A stretch of 64,000 nt of DNA, taken from Labilibacter marinus. Lineage in GTDB: Bacteria > Bacteroidota > Bacteroidia > Bacteroidales > Marinilabiliaceae. Under the pieces are notes generated by a model that did not search any database, had not been told where the DNA came from, and saw only the letters and a list, made by a program, of their open reading frames with translations. The position numbers and the translations under genes are program-made. The stretch covers positions 34,524 to 98,523 of the forward strand of contig NZ_LXYE02000054.1 of assembly GCF_001659685.2 (NCBI RefSeq), read 5' to 3'. Each line of letters opens with the position of its first letter. The first letter of the stretch is position 1. This document shows positions 9,122 through 17,912 of the stretch, piece by piece.

Positions 9122-10321
9122 TTAGATACGTGCCTTTAACTCGATGGCAGTTAGTTTAATACCAAGTAGTTTGCGAGAAATAACATTTAACTTGTTAATG
9201 TTTCCTGTAAAATGATATACGCTGTGATAATGATTTAACTTTTCATGAGAATCTAACTCTTTAAAAGGAGCGGATGATTCAAGCTCAAAAAAGCTAGCAT
9301 CTTCTGCAGGCGAATAATCCATAGAACCATTGTTATAAACTTGAATAGCTTCTCCATTATAAGGATTATCTTGAATGCTAACCTCCGAATTAAAATATAA
9401 TGAATCTCCGTTATGTTGATATTGTATAATGGTTAAAGTATTGGTTTCTGGTTTATAGTTACCAAAAATAGCAGGAGAAATATCTGATGGTATGCCAATT
9501 TTAGAACGATACTTTCCATCGGTTTTGTAGATTAAAGCATTGTTCATAAGTTGAATTTTACTACTGTTTAGAGGTCCCATGTAGGTATTAATATCATCCA
9601 AAACAATGGAATCTGAAACGGGTATAATAACCGTACTTTTATCGCTTCCTTCAAACATACCCATGCTCCAAATGGTGGCCAGTCCAGTTGACTTATCCCA
9701 TTTAATCGAATCCAGATTGGTTAATGTATGCTCACTTGAATATGCCACAACATCTATATCTGATGCATCTATATCTAAATCATTTTCAATATCTTTTTTC
9801 TCAAGGATGTTGATATTTCGTTGAATAAGAAAATGCAGTTTTGTTCCAATAAAATTAGTCAGGCTCATTTCTTTCGATAAATGAATACTCTTTACAGATT
9901 GGTCCATTACCTCAAAGGCTTCTTCGTTCATGCATGCAGGAACCTTCCAGTTGTCTTCAGATAAAGGTTTTTGCTGTCCATAATAAAAAGAGTATTGTCC
10001 GCCCAGTGGACCTATCCAAACTCTATCTTCGCCTCCAGCATCACCACCGTTTCCATGGTAGTTGCTTGCTAGTATTTCACGATTTAACCAGCCGTTGCTA
10101 ATATCCTCATGGAAATTAGATGTTGAAGTCATCACTCTTCCTTGGTAAGTAGGGCAAATACATATTTTACCAGGATATGAACTGGCTTCGAGCTCGATGT
10201 AATTTGTATTTAAGGCTAATAATGCTAGATCGCTGGAGTATTTGTGATAAACGATATTGTTAGTGCTGGAATGACATGATACTAACATCACTAACACAAC
10301 ATAGGCGTAAAAAATCTTCAT
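9122..10321 (-). CDS. DUF6786-family lipoprotein
   Basis: This lipoprotein has 399 residues and lipobox LVSC (Cys16). The conserved start of the mature region (YPGKICICPTYQGRVMTST) and the GGEDRVWIGPLGGQ stretch match my memory of the DUF6786 family, whose function is unknown and whose fold resembles galactose-mutarotase-like beta sandwiches. The gene ends 72 bp before the start of the DUF3857 gene at 9049 and shares its strand, so it may lead that transcription unit. The start at 10321 directly precedes the lipoprotein signal. Confidence 0.75.
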   Translation of the reverse strand: MKIFYAYVVLVMLVSCHSSTNNIVYHKYSSDLALLALNTNYIELEASSYPGKICICPTYQGRVMTSTSNFHEDISNGWLNREILASNYHGNGGDAGGEDRVWIGPLGGQYSFYYGQQKPLSEDNWKVPACMNEEAFEVMDQSVKSIHLSKEMSLTNFIGTKLHFLIQRNINILEKKDIENDLDIDASDIDVVAYSSEHTLTNLDSIKWDKSTGLATIWSMGMFEGSDKSTVIIPVSDSIVLDDINTYMGPLNSSKIQLMNNALIYKTDGKYRSKIGIPSDISPAIFGNYKPETNTLTIIQYQHNGDSLYFNSEVSIQDNPYNGEAIQVYNNGSMDYSPAEDASFFELESSAPFKELDSHEKLNHYHSVYHFTGNINKLNVISRKLLGIKLTAIELKARI

Positions 10322-10519
10322 TGGGGCATATTTTAAAAGCTAAGATAGTTTTTGTTACTTAAATAAAAATGTAAGAATCTAATATTACTGGATATTGTAG
10401 CAAATGCAGCTGTATTCACATAAGCATAACCTAAAATAAATACACTTTACTTTATCTTGATAAAAGTATTTTATAAATTTATTGTATGAAGCAGTATTTA
10501 TCAAACTAATCACTTTATT

Positions 10520-11596
10520 ATGCCACTTAAGCAAAAAGAATTAGCCTTGTATATGGGGCCTCAAGAACTAGGAGCACCTGATGACCTAAAAAAGGTAATC
10601 ATTGATTTTATCGACAAAACAGAAAAACGCTTAGATATTGCTATTCAGGAGTTGGACGATATTGATATTGCCAAGGCAATTATAAGAGCTAAAAACAGAA
10701 AGTGGTTTACGGTTTCAGGAAAATCAAGATACTTATCGGTTAATTTAGTTTTAGAAGGAGATTATTTACAGGCCATAAAGCCCGATCCAGAACCTTTTGA
10801 AAAAGGCGGTAGTTTAAGAGATAACAGAACTATTTTAAATGCCTTGTTTAGAAGTGCGATCAATGTAAAAACTGATTTCAATGGTAAAATATTTCATCAA
10901 AAATTTATGATTAGGGATGGAAAAGAGTTGTTAATGGGCTCTACAAATTTTACTAAAACGGGTACTTCTAAAAACTTAAATCATATTGCTGTAGTAAGCA
11001 ATAAAAAAGTGGTAAGTGCCTATAAAAAAGAGTTTAAGGAAATTATGGCTGGTAAGTTTGGTAAAAACTCTGAAGTCACTCCAAAACCCGTTCCTGCTAT
11101 TTCCGATTCGGTTAGGTTAAAACCATTGTTCGCGCCCAATCATAACCCCGAGATGGAAATTATGAAACAAATGGCTAAGGCAAAGGAACAAATAGATTTT
11201 GCAGTGTTTACATTTGCCGAAAGCTCAGGGATTGATGACCAGATGAATTTGAATGCCAGAGCTGGAATAAAAGTGTCTGGCTTAATAAATGGTGACCAGA
11301 AAAATAGAAAGTGGTCGGCTTCTAAATTTTTGGATGACAATATTGAAGTTCAGTTTACCCAAAAAGGAAAAAAAGGATTGGGCAAACTTCATCATAAACT
11401 GATGGTTATAGATAAAAAGGTGGTTATTATAGGCAGTTTTAACTATACCAAACCAGCTAATTTATTCAATGATGAAAATGTACTTATAATAGGCGATATA
11501 GATGAAACATCAGAAGTAGGTAAAAAGAATCAAGCTAAAATTGCTGAATACGCCTTAAAAGAAATAGAGCGTATCAATAAAGAGTTTACGTATTGA
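10520..11596 (+). CDS. Phospholipase D-like protein with two HKD motifs
   Basis: This is a cytoplasmic PLD-superfamily protein of 358 aa with no signal peptide. Two HKD motifs are visible: HQKFMIRDGKELLMGSTNF in the first half and HHKLMVIDKKVVIIGSFNY in the second. Each has the HxK, the Asp and the GSxN of the family, so the active site is probably complete within one chain. Superfamily members cleave phosphodiesters in lipids or nucleic acids. The lack of an export signal slightly favours a nuclease-like role (inference). A terminator hairpin follows the stop. The gene stands alone between divergent and unrelated neighbours. Confidence 0.85.
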   Translation: MPLKQKELALYMGPQELGAPDDLKKVIIDFIDKTEKRLDIAIQELDDIDIAKAIIRAKNRKWFTVSGKSRYLSVNLVLEGDYLQAIKPDPEPFEKGGSLRDNRTILNALFRSAINVKTDFNGKIFHQKFMIRDGKELLMGSTNFTKTGTSKNLNHIAVVSNKKVVSAYKKEFKEIMAGKFGKNSEVTPKPVPAISDSVRLKPLFAPNHNPEMEIMKQMAKAKEQIDFAVFTFAESSGIDDQMNLNARAGIKVSGLINGDQKNRKWSASKFLDDNIEVQFTQKGKKGLGKLHHKLMVIDKKVVIIGSFNYTKPANLFNDENVLIIGDIDETSEVGKKNQAKIAEYALKEIERINKEFTY

Positions 11597-11617
11597 TGTT
11601 GTTTCTTTAATAGTGTA

Positions 11618-11644
11618 AAAGCTGCACCTTGTGTGGCTTTTTTT
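11618..11644 (+). terminator. Terminator after the PLD-like gene
   Basis: A 10-bp stem with two G-U pairs (11618-11627 with 11631-11640) and a 3-base CTT loop runs into seven T residues. Confidence 0.7.
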
Positions 11645-11753
11645 GTGCTATAACATTAGACAAATACCCATGAATTAATCACGGATTCAAACACTACCTT
11701 AGCAGATTCAAATTTTACGAAATTAACAAAATATAAGCGAGTAGTTTCGTGAT

Positions 11754-12110
11754 ATGAATCCCTTTAAAAACAAAATTTTGCTCTCCAATCACGATGCTTA
11801 TCACATCGTTAATTTCGAGGATATTTTATATTGTAAGAGCAATAATTCATCCACCATATTCTTTCTCATTAATGGTCAGCGTATTTCTACATCCTTACCT
11901 ATTGGTTGTATTGAAGAAAGGCTTTCAAAATACAGCTTTATTCGCTCTCATCAATCGTACATAGTAAATGCCATGCATATATTAAGTGTACGTAAAAATC
12001 AGCATGTTGAAATTGAGCTCATTAACCACAGCGTTCTTCCTGTAAGCACTCGGCGTAAAGCTACATTAATGCAGTTTATTTCAAAAATGGAGCGAATTCA
12101 AAGTACTTGA
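11754..12110 (+). CDS. Stand-alone LytTR DNA-binding regulator
   Basis: This 118-aa protein consists almost wholly of a LytTR DNA-binding domain. The typical features are there: the ILYCKSNNSST strand, ISTSLPIG, the FIRSHQSYIVN motif near residues 60-70 and LPVSTRRK near the end. There is no receiver domain and no membrane segment, so any signal must come through another protein or through expression level. The gene lies 95 bp before an exported-protein gene on the same strand, which could be its target or a co-transcribed partner (inference). Confidence 0.85.
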   Translation: MNPFKNKILLSNHDAYHIVNFEDILYCKSNNSSTIFFLINGQRISTSLPIGCIEERLSKYSFIRSHQSYIVNAMHILSVRKNQHVEIELINHSVLPVSTRRKATLMQFISKMERIQST

Positions 12111-12204
12111 GCACGTTTTCAAGTTATCTCCTTCTGTAAGTATTTTATACAGTAATTTCACATTAAATAATAAGACAAATCAAATCACAATAAAAAGATT
12201 AAAA

Positions 12205-13077
12205 ATGAACAAGCTAAGTATCATCCTAACTACTGCAATATTCCTTTTTTTAGGAATTACGCATACGAAGAGCCAGATTAAACGATATGAGGTTAAATCT
12301 GGTAAAGTAATTTATACCAGCTCTACTAATGGTAAAATTATGGGAACGACCACCAATGGTAACGGAACCGAAGCATTGTATTTTAAAGATTGGGGTATTA
12401 CAGAGTTAAAAGAAAGCAAATCTACAGAAAGCACCGTAACTAAAATGTTTGGGCAAAAGAGTGAAGAAAAAACTTCGCAACATACTTTGGTCAAACTGGA
12501 TAAGGGAAAATCGTATACAGTTGATTTTGATGTAGAAGCTATTTATGTGAACAAAGATTTGGCTTTAGAGATGATGGAATCTTCAGATGCGAATGCCAAC
12601 GCAAGTGAGATTGGGGAGCAAATGCTAATAAGCATGGGCGGACAAAAAATAGGAACAGAGAAGTTTTTAGGATATGACTGTGAGGTTTGGAGTATTGCAG
12701 GTGGTAAGCAATGGATTTATCATGGTGTGATGTTAAAAGCTGAACTAACCCTAATGGGAATTACTACCTCAACTGTAGCTCAATCTGCCGAGTTTAATAT
12801 TTCAGTTTCTGAGGATCATTTTCAGTTACCAAACTATCCGATTAAACAATCGCCTACTACAGCTATGGGGCAAGGAATGTTTGAAGATATGGGAGAGATG
12901 GATGATGAGGAGGATTGGAGTGCAGCGGATATGGAAAAGCTCAGTAAAATGAGCTACGAAGAATATAAGAAAATGGTAAAAAGTAGCGACCCTGAAGCAG
13001 CTAAATTAAGCGATGAAGAATTAAAGGCTACCTATAACATGATGCAACAAATGCTCAAATTAAAAACGGGTAAATAG
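12205..13077 (+). CDS. Exported protein of unknown function
   Basis: This is a 290-aa protein with a signal peptide ending near THTKSQ. The mature part starts with a beta-rich region (YEVKSGKVIYTSST...) and contains FLGYDCEVWSIAGGKQWIY, a layout that resembles DUF4412-type periplasmic proteins. A methionine- and acid-rich helical tail (about 225-290, with MGEMDDEED) follows. I do not recognise a specific family. A lipoprotein gene follows 63 bp later and may be co-transcribed. Confidence 0.7.
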   Translation: MNKLSIILTTAIFLFLGITHTKSQIKRYEVKSGKVIYTSSTNGKIMGTTTNGNGTEALYFKDWGITELKESKSTESTVTKMFGQKSEEKTSQHTLVKLDKGKSYTVDFDVEAIYVNKDLALEMMESSDANANASEIGEQMLISMGGQKIGTEKFLGYDCEVWSIAGGKQWIYHGVMLKAELTLMGITTSTVAQSAEFNISVSEDHFQLPNYPIKQSPTTAMGQGMFEDMGEMDDEEDWSAADMEKLSKMSYEEYKKMVKSSDPEAAKLSDEELKATYNMMQQMLKLKTGK

Positions 13078-13140
13078 TAAAAGTTTAAAGGAATATAATT
13101 AAACAAGGCACAAATAATTTAACGAAAACCAAAAAAACAA

Positions 13141-13608
13141 ATGAAAAATTTATTTAAAGTATCAACCGCAATTATGCTAATGTCTCTATTGATCACATCT
13201 TGTGGAAAAGATGATACGAATAAACCTAAAAAGGATGATTATACGGGAACTTTTAATGTGGTACTTGATGATGCACTTTTACACCAAGGTACAACTCCTT
13301 TGGTAGGTATAGTTCAAGATAATAAGCAGGAGTACGTGAATACAGTTACTATAGCAGATGATAAAATAACTATTTCGGTTAACCAGTTTCCTCGAGTAAT
13401 TGGCAATGATGTTGTTTTTGGAACTGTTGGCGACCCTGGAGTTGTATTTATTCATGGAGGACAGGTTTATACAACAACCTCGGGTTCTTTTACACGTGTT
13501 TCTGGCAGTAAAATTTCATTTGCAGGTGTATGCAAAGTTGGTATAGGCCAGTCTACTCATACGGTTACTGGTTATGTTGAATCTAAAGCTTTTGAAGTGG
13601 TAGAGTAA
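13141..13608 (+). CDS. Small lipoprotein of unknown function
   Basis: This 155-aa protein has a lipoprotein signal with lipobox ITSC (Cys21) and then a charged linker (GKDDTNKPKKDD) typical of exported Bacteroidota lipoproteins. The rest is predicted beta-strand with many Val/Thr/Gly residues, as in small calycin- or lipocalin-like proteins. No family is recognised. It follows another envelope gene closely and ends at a terminator. Confidence 0.7.
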   Translation: MKNLFKVSTAIMLMSLLITSCGKDDTNKPKKDDYTGTFNVVLDDALLHQGTTPLVGIVQDNKQEYVNTVTIADDKITISVNQFPRVIGNDVVFGTVGDPGVVFIHGGQVYTTTSGSFTRVSGSKISFAGVCKVGIGQSTHTVTGYVESKAFEVVE

Positions 13609-13635
13609 GAGATTGATAAATCTAAATAATAATGG

Positions 13636-13667
13636 AGCTTGCGGTATTGTATCGCAAGCTTTTTTTT
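13636..13667 (+). terminator. Terminator after the lipoprotein gene
   Basis: An 8-bp perfect stem (AGCTTGCG 13636-13643 with CGCAAGCT 13653-13660) and a 9-base loop are followed by seven T residues. Confidence 0.85.
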
Positions 13668-13697
13668 GTTGGTATATATTGGAATTAGCTTTGGGAT

Positions 13698-13777
13698 ACT
13701 TGTACGTACAACCTTTTTTAATACAATTCTTGGCATTTTTCTTACAATGTTTCTCTCTTTTTGTTGCGTTAGTTTTG
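13698..13777 (+). promoter_or_regulatory. Promoter with TTGTACGTACAA dyad (copy A)
   Basis: A perfect 12-bp dyad, TTGTACGTACAA (13700-13711), is followed by CTTACA at offset +41 and a TAnnTTTG -7 box, TAGTTTTG (13770-13777). The first 22 of 23 bases from 13698 match those at 15653 before the gene at 15773, with the same spacing to CTTACA and nearly the same to the -7 box. It is likely an activator-controlled promoter for the radical SAM gene at 13820. Confidence 0.55.
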
Positions 13778-13819
13778 TACAGTAAATAATTAGCAAGAAA
13801 AAGTAAAGGAGAAATAACA

Positions 13820-14692
13820 ATGGAGTATGAAGGTAAAATATATAGACCATGGCCAGAGGCAAGTAGCTTTTTAATACAAACCACATACGGATGTAGCCAT
13901 AACAAGTGCACCTTTTGCGATATGTTTAGAGAAAAGAAATTTGGCATTAGAAAGGTGGAGGATATTTATCAAGATATTGAGGAAGCGCGAAGAATGTATT
14001 CGCACATTGAGTCTTTCTTTTTAATTGATGGTAATGTAATGGCTATTAAAACCGACTTAATACTTAAAGTATTACAGAAGATAAAAGCCACTTTCCCGGA
14101 GTGCAATAAGATTTCCCTTTACAGTCAATACAATGATTTTAGACGTAAATCTGTGGAGGATTTAAAATTGCTTAAAGAAGCAGGATTAACAATGGCATAC
14201 GTTGGTTTAGAGTCGGGAGATAGGCAGATTTTGGAGGAAGTGAAAAAAAGCATGACTCCAGAACAAGCCATTGAAGGGGCTGAAAAAGCAAAAGAAGCAG
14301 GTATTAAGGTGTTGGCATCTTTTGTTTTTGGTTTAGGTGGCAGAGATCGTTCTAAGGAACACATAGAAGAAACAACTAAGCTGTTAAATATACTTAAGCC
14401 AGAAGAAATTGCCCCCATGGCCTTGGCCGTTCAGCCAGGTACTGAGCTAGAAGAACAAGTAAAAAGTGGCAAGTTTGTGCAGGCTACAAGACTGCAAATG
14501 TTAGAAGAGGAAAAGTACCTATTAGAAAACATGGATTTTGATACTTTTTATTGGGGCGACCATGGCAATAATGTAGTTTCCTTAAAAGGAGATTTTCGCA
14601 AGTACAAAAAACAGTTTTTAGGCATGGTAGAAAACGCCATTAAAAATCCGGATATCAATAAAGAAAGTGTGCACGAAACATTTTCGTGGTAA
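13820..14692 (+). CDS. Radical SAM protein (Elp3/COG1032-like)
   Basis: This is a radical S-adenosylmethionine enzyme of 290 aa. The cluster motif sits near the N-terminus in TTYGCSHNKCTFCDMF (Cx4CxxC as read here, with C25 first), followed by the Elp3-type features: a GNVMAI strand, YVGLESGD (the GxxSG-like region) and a TIM-barrel continuation to about residue 230. There is no cobalamin-binding or accessory cluster domain, so it is a minimal barrel. The substrate is unknown. An AAAGGAG sequence lies about 9 bp before the ATG, an unusually good ribosome-binding site for this phylum. The promoter shares a dyad motif with the unknown/SDR/OpuAC-like operon at 15773, which suggests one regulon. 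Confidence 0.85.
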   Translation: MEYEGKIYRPWPEASSFLIQTTYGCSHNKCTFCDMFREKKFGIRKVEDIYQDIEEARRMYSHIESFFLIDGNVMAIKTDLILKVLQKIKATFPECNKISLYSQYNDFRRKSVEDLKLLKEAGLTMAYVGLESGDRQILEEVKKSMTPEQAIEGAEKAKEAGIKVLASFVFGLGGRDRSKEHIEETTKLLNILKPEEIAPMALAVQPGTELEEQVKSGKFVQATRLQMLEEEKYLLENMDFDTFYWGDHGNNVVSLKGDFRKYKKQFLGMVENAIKNPDINKESVHETFSW

Positions 14693-14726
14693 GTAACAAG
14701 TATATCAATTTACCTCAATCAACGAG

Positions 14727-14753
14727 CTCCCTATCTAATAATTGGATAGGGAG
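14727..14753 (+). terminator. Hairpin after the radical SAM gene
   Basis: A 9-bp perfect stem, CTCCCTATC with GATAGGGAG (14727-14735 and 14745-14753), can be lengthened by TCAAC/GTTGA flanks. There is no immediate T run, so termination is probable but not certain. Confidence 0.45.
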
Positions 14754-14872
14754 TTAAGTTGATGTTCTGAAATTGTTTTTACTTCCTTTTTTGGTTGATT
14801 AAAAAGTGAAAAGCCTCTCTGCAGCTTAAGAGAAAATGAATACTTGAATATTGTTGATTTAAAACTAAAATA

Positions 14873-15538
14873 ATGAAAGCTAGAAAAGAAGAAATTTTAA
14901 AAGCTCATGCATATCGCAGAGCAATTAAAGAGTTTGAGCCAGAGCAAAAAATATCAGATGATGATTTTGAGTTCATTCTTGAAGTGGGTCGACGCTCTCC
15001 AAGTTCCTTTGGATGGGAACCATGGAAATTTGTAGTGGTTCAGAATACTGAGTTACGCGAAAAATTAGCAGAACCAAGTTGGGGTGCTCAAAAGCAATTA
15101 GCTTCGGCAAGTCATTTTGTAATTCTAATGGCTCGTAAAGGCGATGAGATGAAGGTGGGTTCAGATTATTTAAAATATAAGTCGCAACAAGTAGATAAGC
15201 TACCTTCTGACATTGAAGAAATGAAACTGAAGTTCTTCAAAGGGTTTATGGAAAATGAGTTTGACCTCACCAACGAGCGTAAAATTTTTGATTGGGCTTG
15301 TAAACAGGTGTATTTACCATTTGCTAATATGATGACTGCAGCTGCACAAATTGGTATCGATTCTTGCCCTATTGAAGGCTTTGATAGAGCGAAGGTTGAG
15401 AATATCTTAACAGAAGCTGGTGTAGATACTACTAAATTGGGCGTTGCAGCTATGGTAGCGTTTGGTTATAGAAAAGAGGATTCACCATTTCCACAATCTC
15501 GTTTTTCTATGGAAGAAGTGGTAGAGTGGGTGAAATAA
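14873..15538 (+). CDS. Nitroreductase-family NAD(P)H-dependent oxidoreductase
   Basis: This is an FMN-dependent oxidoreductase of the nitroreductase fold, 221 aa, NfsB-like in length. The FMN-phosphate-binding start AYRRAIKEFEP, the GRRSPSSFGWEPWKFVVV stretch and the late GVAAMVAFGYR segment are all visible. It is cytoplasmic. Family members reduce quinones, nitro compounds or other electrophiles, and the physiological substrate here is unknown. It is monocistronic, with a terminator-like hairpin just downstream. Confidence 0.88.
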   Translation: MKARKEEILKAHAYRRAIKEFEPEQKISDDDFEFILEVGRRSPSSFGWEPWKFVVVQNTELREKLAEPSWGAQKQLASASHFVILMARKGDEMKVGSDYLKYKSQQVDKLPSDIEEMKLKFFKGFMENEFDLTNERKIFDWACKQVYLPFANMMTAAAQIGIDSCPIEGFDRAKVENILTEAGVDTTKLGVAAMVAFGYRKEDSPFPQSRFSMEEVVEWVK

Positions 15539-15565
15539 GATTTTATTTTGGTTATTATAGTTTGG

Positions 15566-15597
15566 AACCTGATTGGCAGTATTGCTGGTCAGGTTTT
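15566..15597 (+). terminator. Terminator after the nitroreductase gene
   Basis: AACCTGA and TCAGGTT form the base of a hairpin with an inner CAG/CTG pairing, and six T residues follow. Confidence 0.75.
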
Positions 15598-15652
15598 TTG
15601 TTTTTATGGGGTAAAAATACAATTCAGAATTTCGAATAATAAATATACCATT

Positions 15653-15731
15653 ACTTGTATGTACAACCTTTTTTTATACTATTTATTACTATTGCCTTAC
15701 ATCTATTCATATAAACAATTGAGTAAATTTG
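15653..15731 (+). promoter_or_regulatory. Promoter with TTGTATGTACAA dyad (copy B)
   Basis: TTGTATGTACAA (15655-15666) is one mismatch from the perfect dyad of copy A at 13700. CTTACA again lies at offset +41 and TAAATTTG (15724-15731) is a perfect TAnnTTTG -7 box. The gene at 15773 begins 41 bp further on. Confidence 0.55.
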
Positions 15732-15772
15732 TATTGTTGAAATAATAATAACCTGCATAAAATTAAAATATT

Positions 15773-16225
15773 ATGGAAAGCCAAAAGCAACGTAAAAAAT
15801 TAAAGATTGATGAAAACCACCTAGTCTTTATTGATTCTGATACCAGCAAAGAATCCATCATAGAATGTGGAGAAGCTTATATCGTAAAGAATTTCTTTAC
15901 CAATCATTATCCAGATAATGGTGAGCTTGAAAAAGCATTAAACTATATCGAATACGAATTAACCGACCATAAGGAACTGAAAAGTAATAATGAGCTTTTA
16001 AGTACTGATAATTATTTGCTAGCTGAGGTATTGGATGTGCAAGAAACAAAGGTGGTAGAACGCGATGATGTGGAGTTAGCTTTTGATAAATACATAGATT
16101 GCTCAAATGGAGAACCAGAGCATATGCTAGGTATAAAGTATTCGCTTGAAAAACTGACTACCATTATATTAGTGCGCTCTGTAATGTACTATCTAGGTTT
16201 TACGGAAATTGAAATTGTAAAATAA
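15773..16225 (+). CDS. Hypothetical protein, 150 aa
   Basis: This is a soluble protein of 150 residues without signal peptide or membrane segment. It starts with a basic stretch (KQRKKLKI) and ends in a hydrophobic helix (LTTIILVRSVMYYLGFTEIEIV). I do not recognise a family. It is the first gene of a likely operon: the SDR gene starts 8 bp after its stop. The upstream promoter (15653-15731) resembles that of the radical SAM gene. Confidence 0.7.
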   Translation: MESQKQRKKLKIDENHLVFIDSDTSKESIIECGEAYIVKNFFTNHYPDNGELEKALNYIEYELTDHKELKSNNELLSTDNYLLAEVLDVQETKVVERDDVELAFDKYIDCSNGEPEHMLGIKYSLEKLTTIILVRSVMYYLGFTEIEIVK

Positions 16226-16233
16226 TAGAAGAG

Positions 16234-17031
16234 ATGAAAAAAACAATATTAATAACGGGGAGTACCGATGGTATAGGAAAATTAACTGCTGTTTTTCTGG
16301 CAAAAGATGGACATGAAGTGATTTTGCACGGGCGAAATGCAGAGAAGTTGAATGCAGTAGTAGCTGAGATTTCTGAGGAAACAGGAAATGATTCAATCAA
16401 AGGTTATGTGGCCGATTTCTCGGATTTAGAATCTGTAAAAGAAATGGCGGGCAAAGTTAATGGAGAGCTTGCTAAAATTGATGTATTAATTAATAATGCT
16501 GGTGTTTTTAAAGGACCAGGAACAAATGAGCAGGGATTAGATTCTCGTTTAGTGGTGAACTACTTAGCGCCTTACGTGCTTACCAAAGGTATTTTGCCAA
16601 GTTTGAAAAAAGGAAATGAAGCGCGAATTGTAAACTTAAGTTCAGCTGCTCAATCTCCTGTTTCTATGGATGCTTTAAAAGGAGAAGAAAGTATTTCGGT
16701 AGGAGAGGCATATGCACAAAGTAAATTAGCGCTTACCATGTGGAGTTTCTATTTAGCACAAAAAGTGCCTGAAACAAGTGTTATTGCGGTAAATCCTGGT
16801 TCTCTTTTAAATACAAATATGGCCAAAGAGGCTTACGGTCAATTTTGGTCACCAGCCGATAAGGGAGCTAATATTTTATACGAATTAGCAGTGCACGAAA
16901 ATTTTAAGGGTATTACAGGAAAGTATTTTGATAACGACCAAGGTAATTTTGGTTTGGCTCAGCAAGATGCTTATAATGAAGCTAAAATAGAACGCTTAAT
17001 AAAGGTGACAGAAGAAATTGTTACTGATTAA
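16234..17031 (+). CDS. Short-chain dehydrogenase/reductase (SDR)
   Basis: This is a classical/retinol-dehydrogenase-like SDR of 265 aa. The cofactor-binding motif TGSTDGIG is at residues 7-14, an HGRN sequence after the second beta strand favours NADP(H), NNAG marks the fourth strand, and the active site shows Ser in NLSSAAQ and YAQSK. The substrate is unknown. The gene is 8 bp from the preceding hypothetical gene and followed after 56 bp by an OpuAC-like gene, so the three are probably one operon. Confidence 0.9.
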   Translation: MKKTILITGSTDGIGKLTAVFLAKDGHEVILHGRNAEKLNAVVAEISEETGNDSIKGYVADFSDLESVKEMAGKVNGELAKIDVLINNAGVFKGPGTNEQGLDSRLVVNYLAPYVLTKGILPSLKKGNEARIVNLSSAAQSPVSMDALKGEESISVGEAYAQSKLALTMWSFYLAQKVPETSVIAVNPGSLLNTNMAKEAYGQFWSPADKGANILYELAVHENFKGITGKYFDNDQGNFGLAQQDAYNEAKIERLIKVTEEIVTD

Positions 17032-17087
17032 AAGCCTAGGAGAAATAGTAAACCAATGGTGGTTTGCTAGTGAAGAAAGAAATCTCA

Positions 17088-17897
17088 ATGAATGAACATT
17101 GTAAAAAGGTCTTAACTATTGGAGTCATCGATTTATCGTTTCATAGAATTATGGGTTCTATACACACCCATATGTTGCGGCATATGGGTTTTGAAGTGAA
17201 TAGAATATTTACTCCGCATAAAGATGCTTTTGACAAACTTAAAAGCGGGGAGGTAGATATGATAACCTCAGCATGGCTTCCTTTTAGTGATGGTCAGATT
17301 AAATCTGAAGTGGAGAAGGAGGTGCCATTGCTGGAGCTAGGTAATCATTATCAACCACAAGCTTTTTGGGGTGTGCCCAATTATATTTCTTCAAATGAGG
17401 TGGCTGAAATTGATGATTTAAAGAAGCCACACGTGATTAGAAAAATGAAGCTAGCTATTCAGGGTATTTGTCCTGGAGCTGGGATCAGCCAATCATCCGT
17501 AAAAATGATGGATAGCTACGGACTTCATTCTAATGGTTATCGGTTTTATACAGGAACAGAGGAGTGTTGTTATGGCGCTTTTGAACAGGCTGTGGAGCAA
17601 CAGCAATGGGTGGTTGTTCCGCTCTGGAAGCCTAATTTTTTACGTTTAAAATATCCTATTAGAGAATTACGTGACCCTAAAAAAATCATCAGCTCCAATG
17701 ATATTGCGGTTTTGTTATTAAGAGAAGATAAAAGGGATCTATTTACAACAGACCAAATAGAACAGCTTGATAGATTGAGCTTTTCGGTAGATATTATTGA
17801 AAAACTGGATGAAAGAGTGAGCCGTTATAATGACCCGTTAGATGAACTCTGTGAAGAGTTTTTGCAAGCAGAAGGAATTTTAGGGAATAGGAATTAG
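17088..17897 (+). CDS. OpuAC-like substrate-binding protein without signal peptide
   Basis: This 269-aa protein has the fold signature of glycine betaine/choline-type periplasmic binding proteins (OpuAC): a short GVIDLSFHRIMG start, then KSGEVDMITSAWLP, PGAGIS and a Trp- and Tyr-containing second lobe. Oddly, no signal peptide or lipobox precedes it. The open frame can start at a TTG (17064), but the ATG at 17088 is preferred. No ABC permease or ATPase is nearby. It may be a cytoplasmic sensor or ligand carrier rather than a transporter part (inference). It is the last gene of the 15773 operon. Confidence 0.75.
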   Translation: MNEHCKKVLTIGVIDLSFHRIMGSIHTHMLRHMGFEVNRIFTPHKDAFDKLKSGEVDMITSAWLPFSDGQIKSEVEKEVPLLELGNHYQPQAFWGVPNYISSNEVAEIDDLKKPHVIRKMKLAIQGICPGAGISQSSVKMMDSYGLHSNGYRFYTGTEECCYGAFEQAVEQQQWVVVPLWKPNFLRLKYPIRELRDPKKIISSNDIAVLLLREDKRDLFTTDQIEQLDRLSFSVDIIEKLDERVSRYNDPLDELCEEFLQAEGILGNRN

Positions 17898-17912
17898 CTA
17901 AGAGTAGAACAC

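Noticed and set aside
13516..13947. 143-codon minus ORF over the lipoprotein gene end, terminator and radical SAM start
   Set aside because: It crosses a terminator and overlaps two supported genes on the other strand.
15548..15745. 65-codon ORF after the nitroreductase
   Set aside because: It runs through a terminator and the TTGTATGTACAA promoter motif.
17064..17087. TTG start for the OpuAC-like gene
   Set aside because: A good ATG lies at 17088 and the extension adds no signal peptide.
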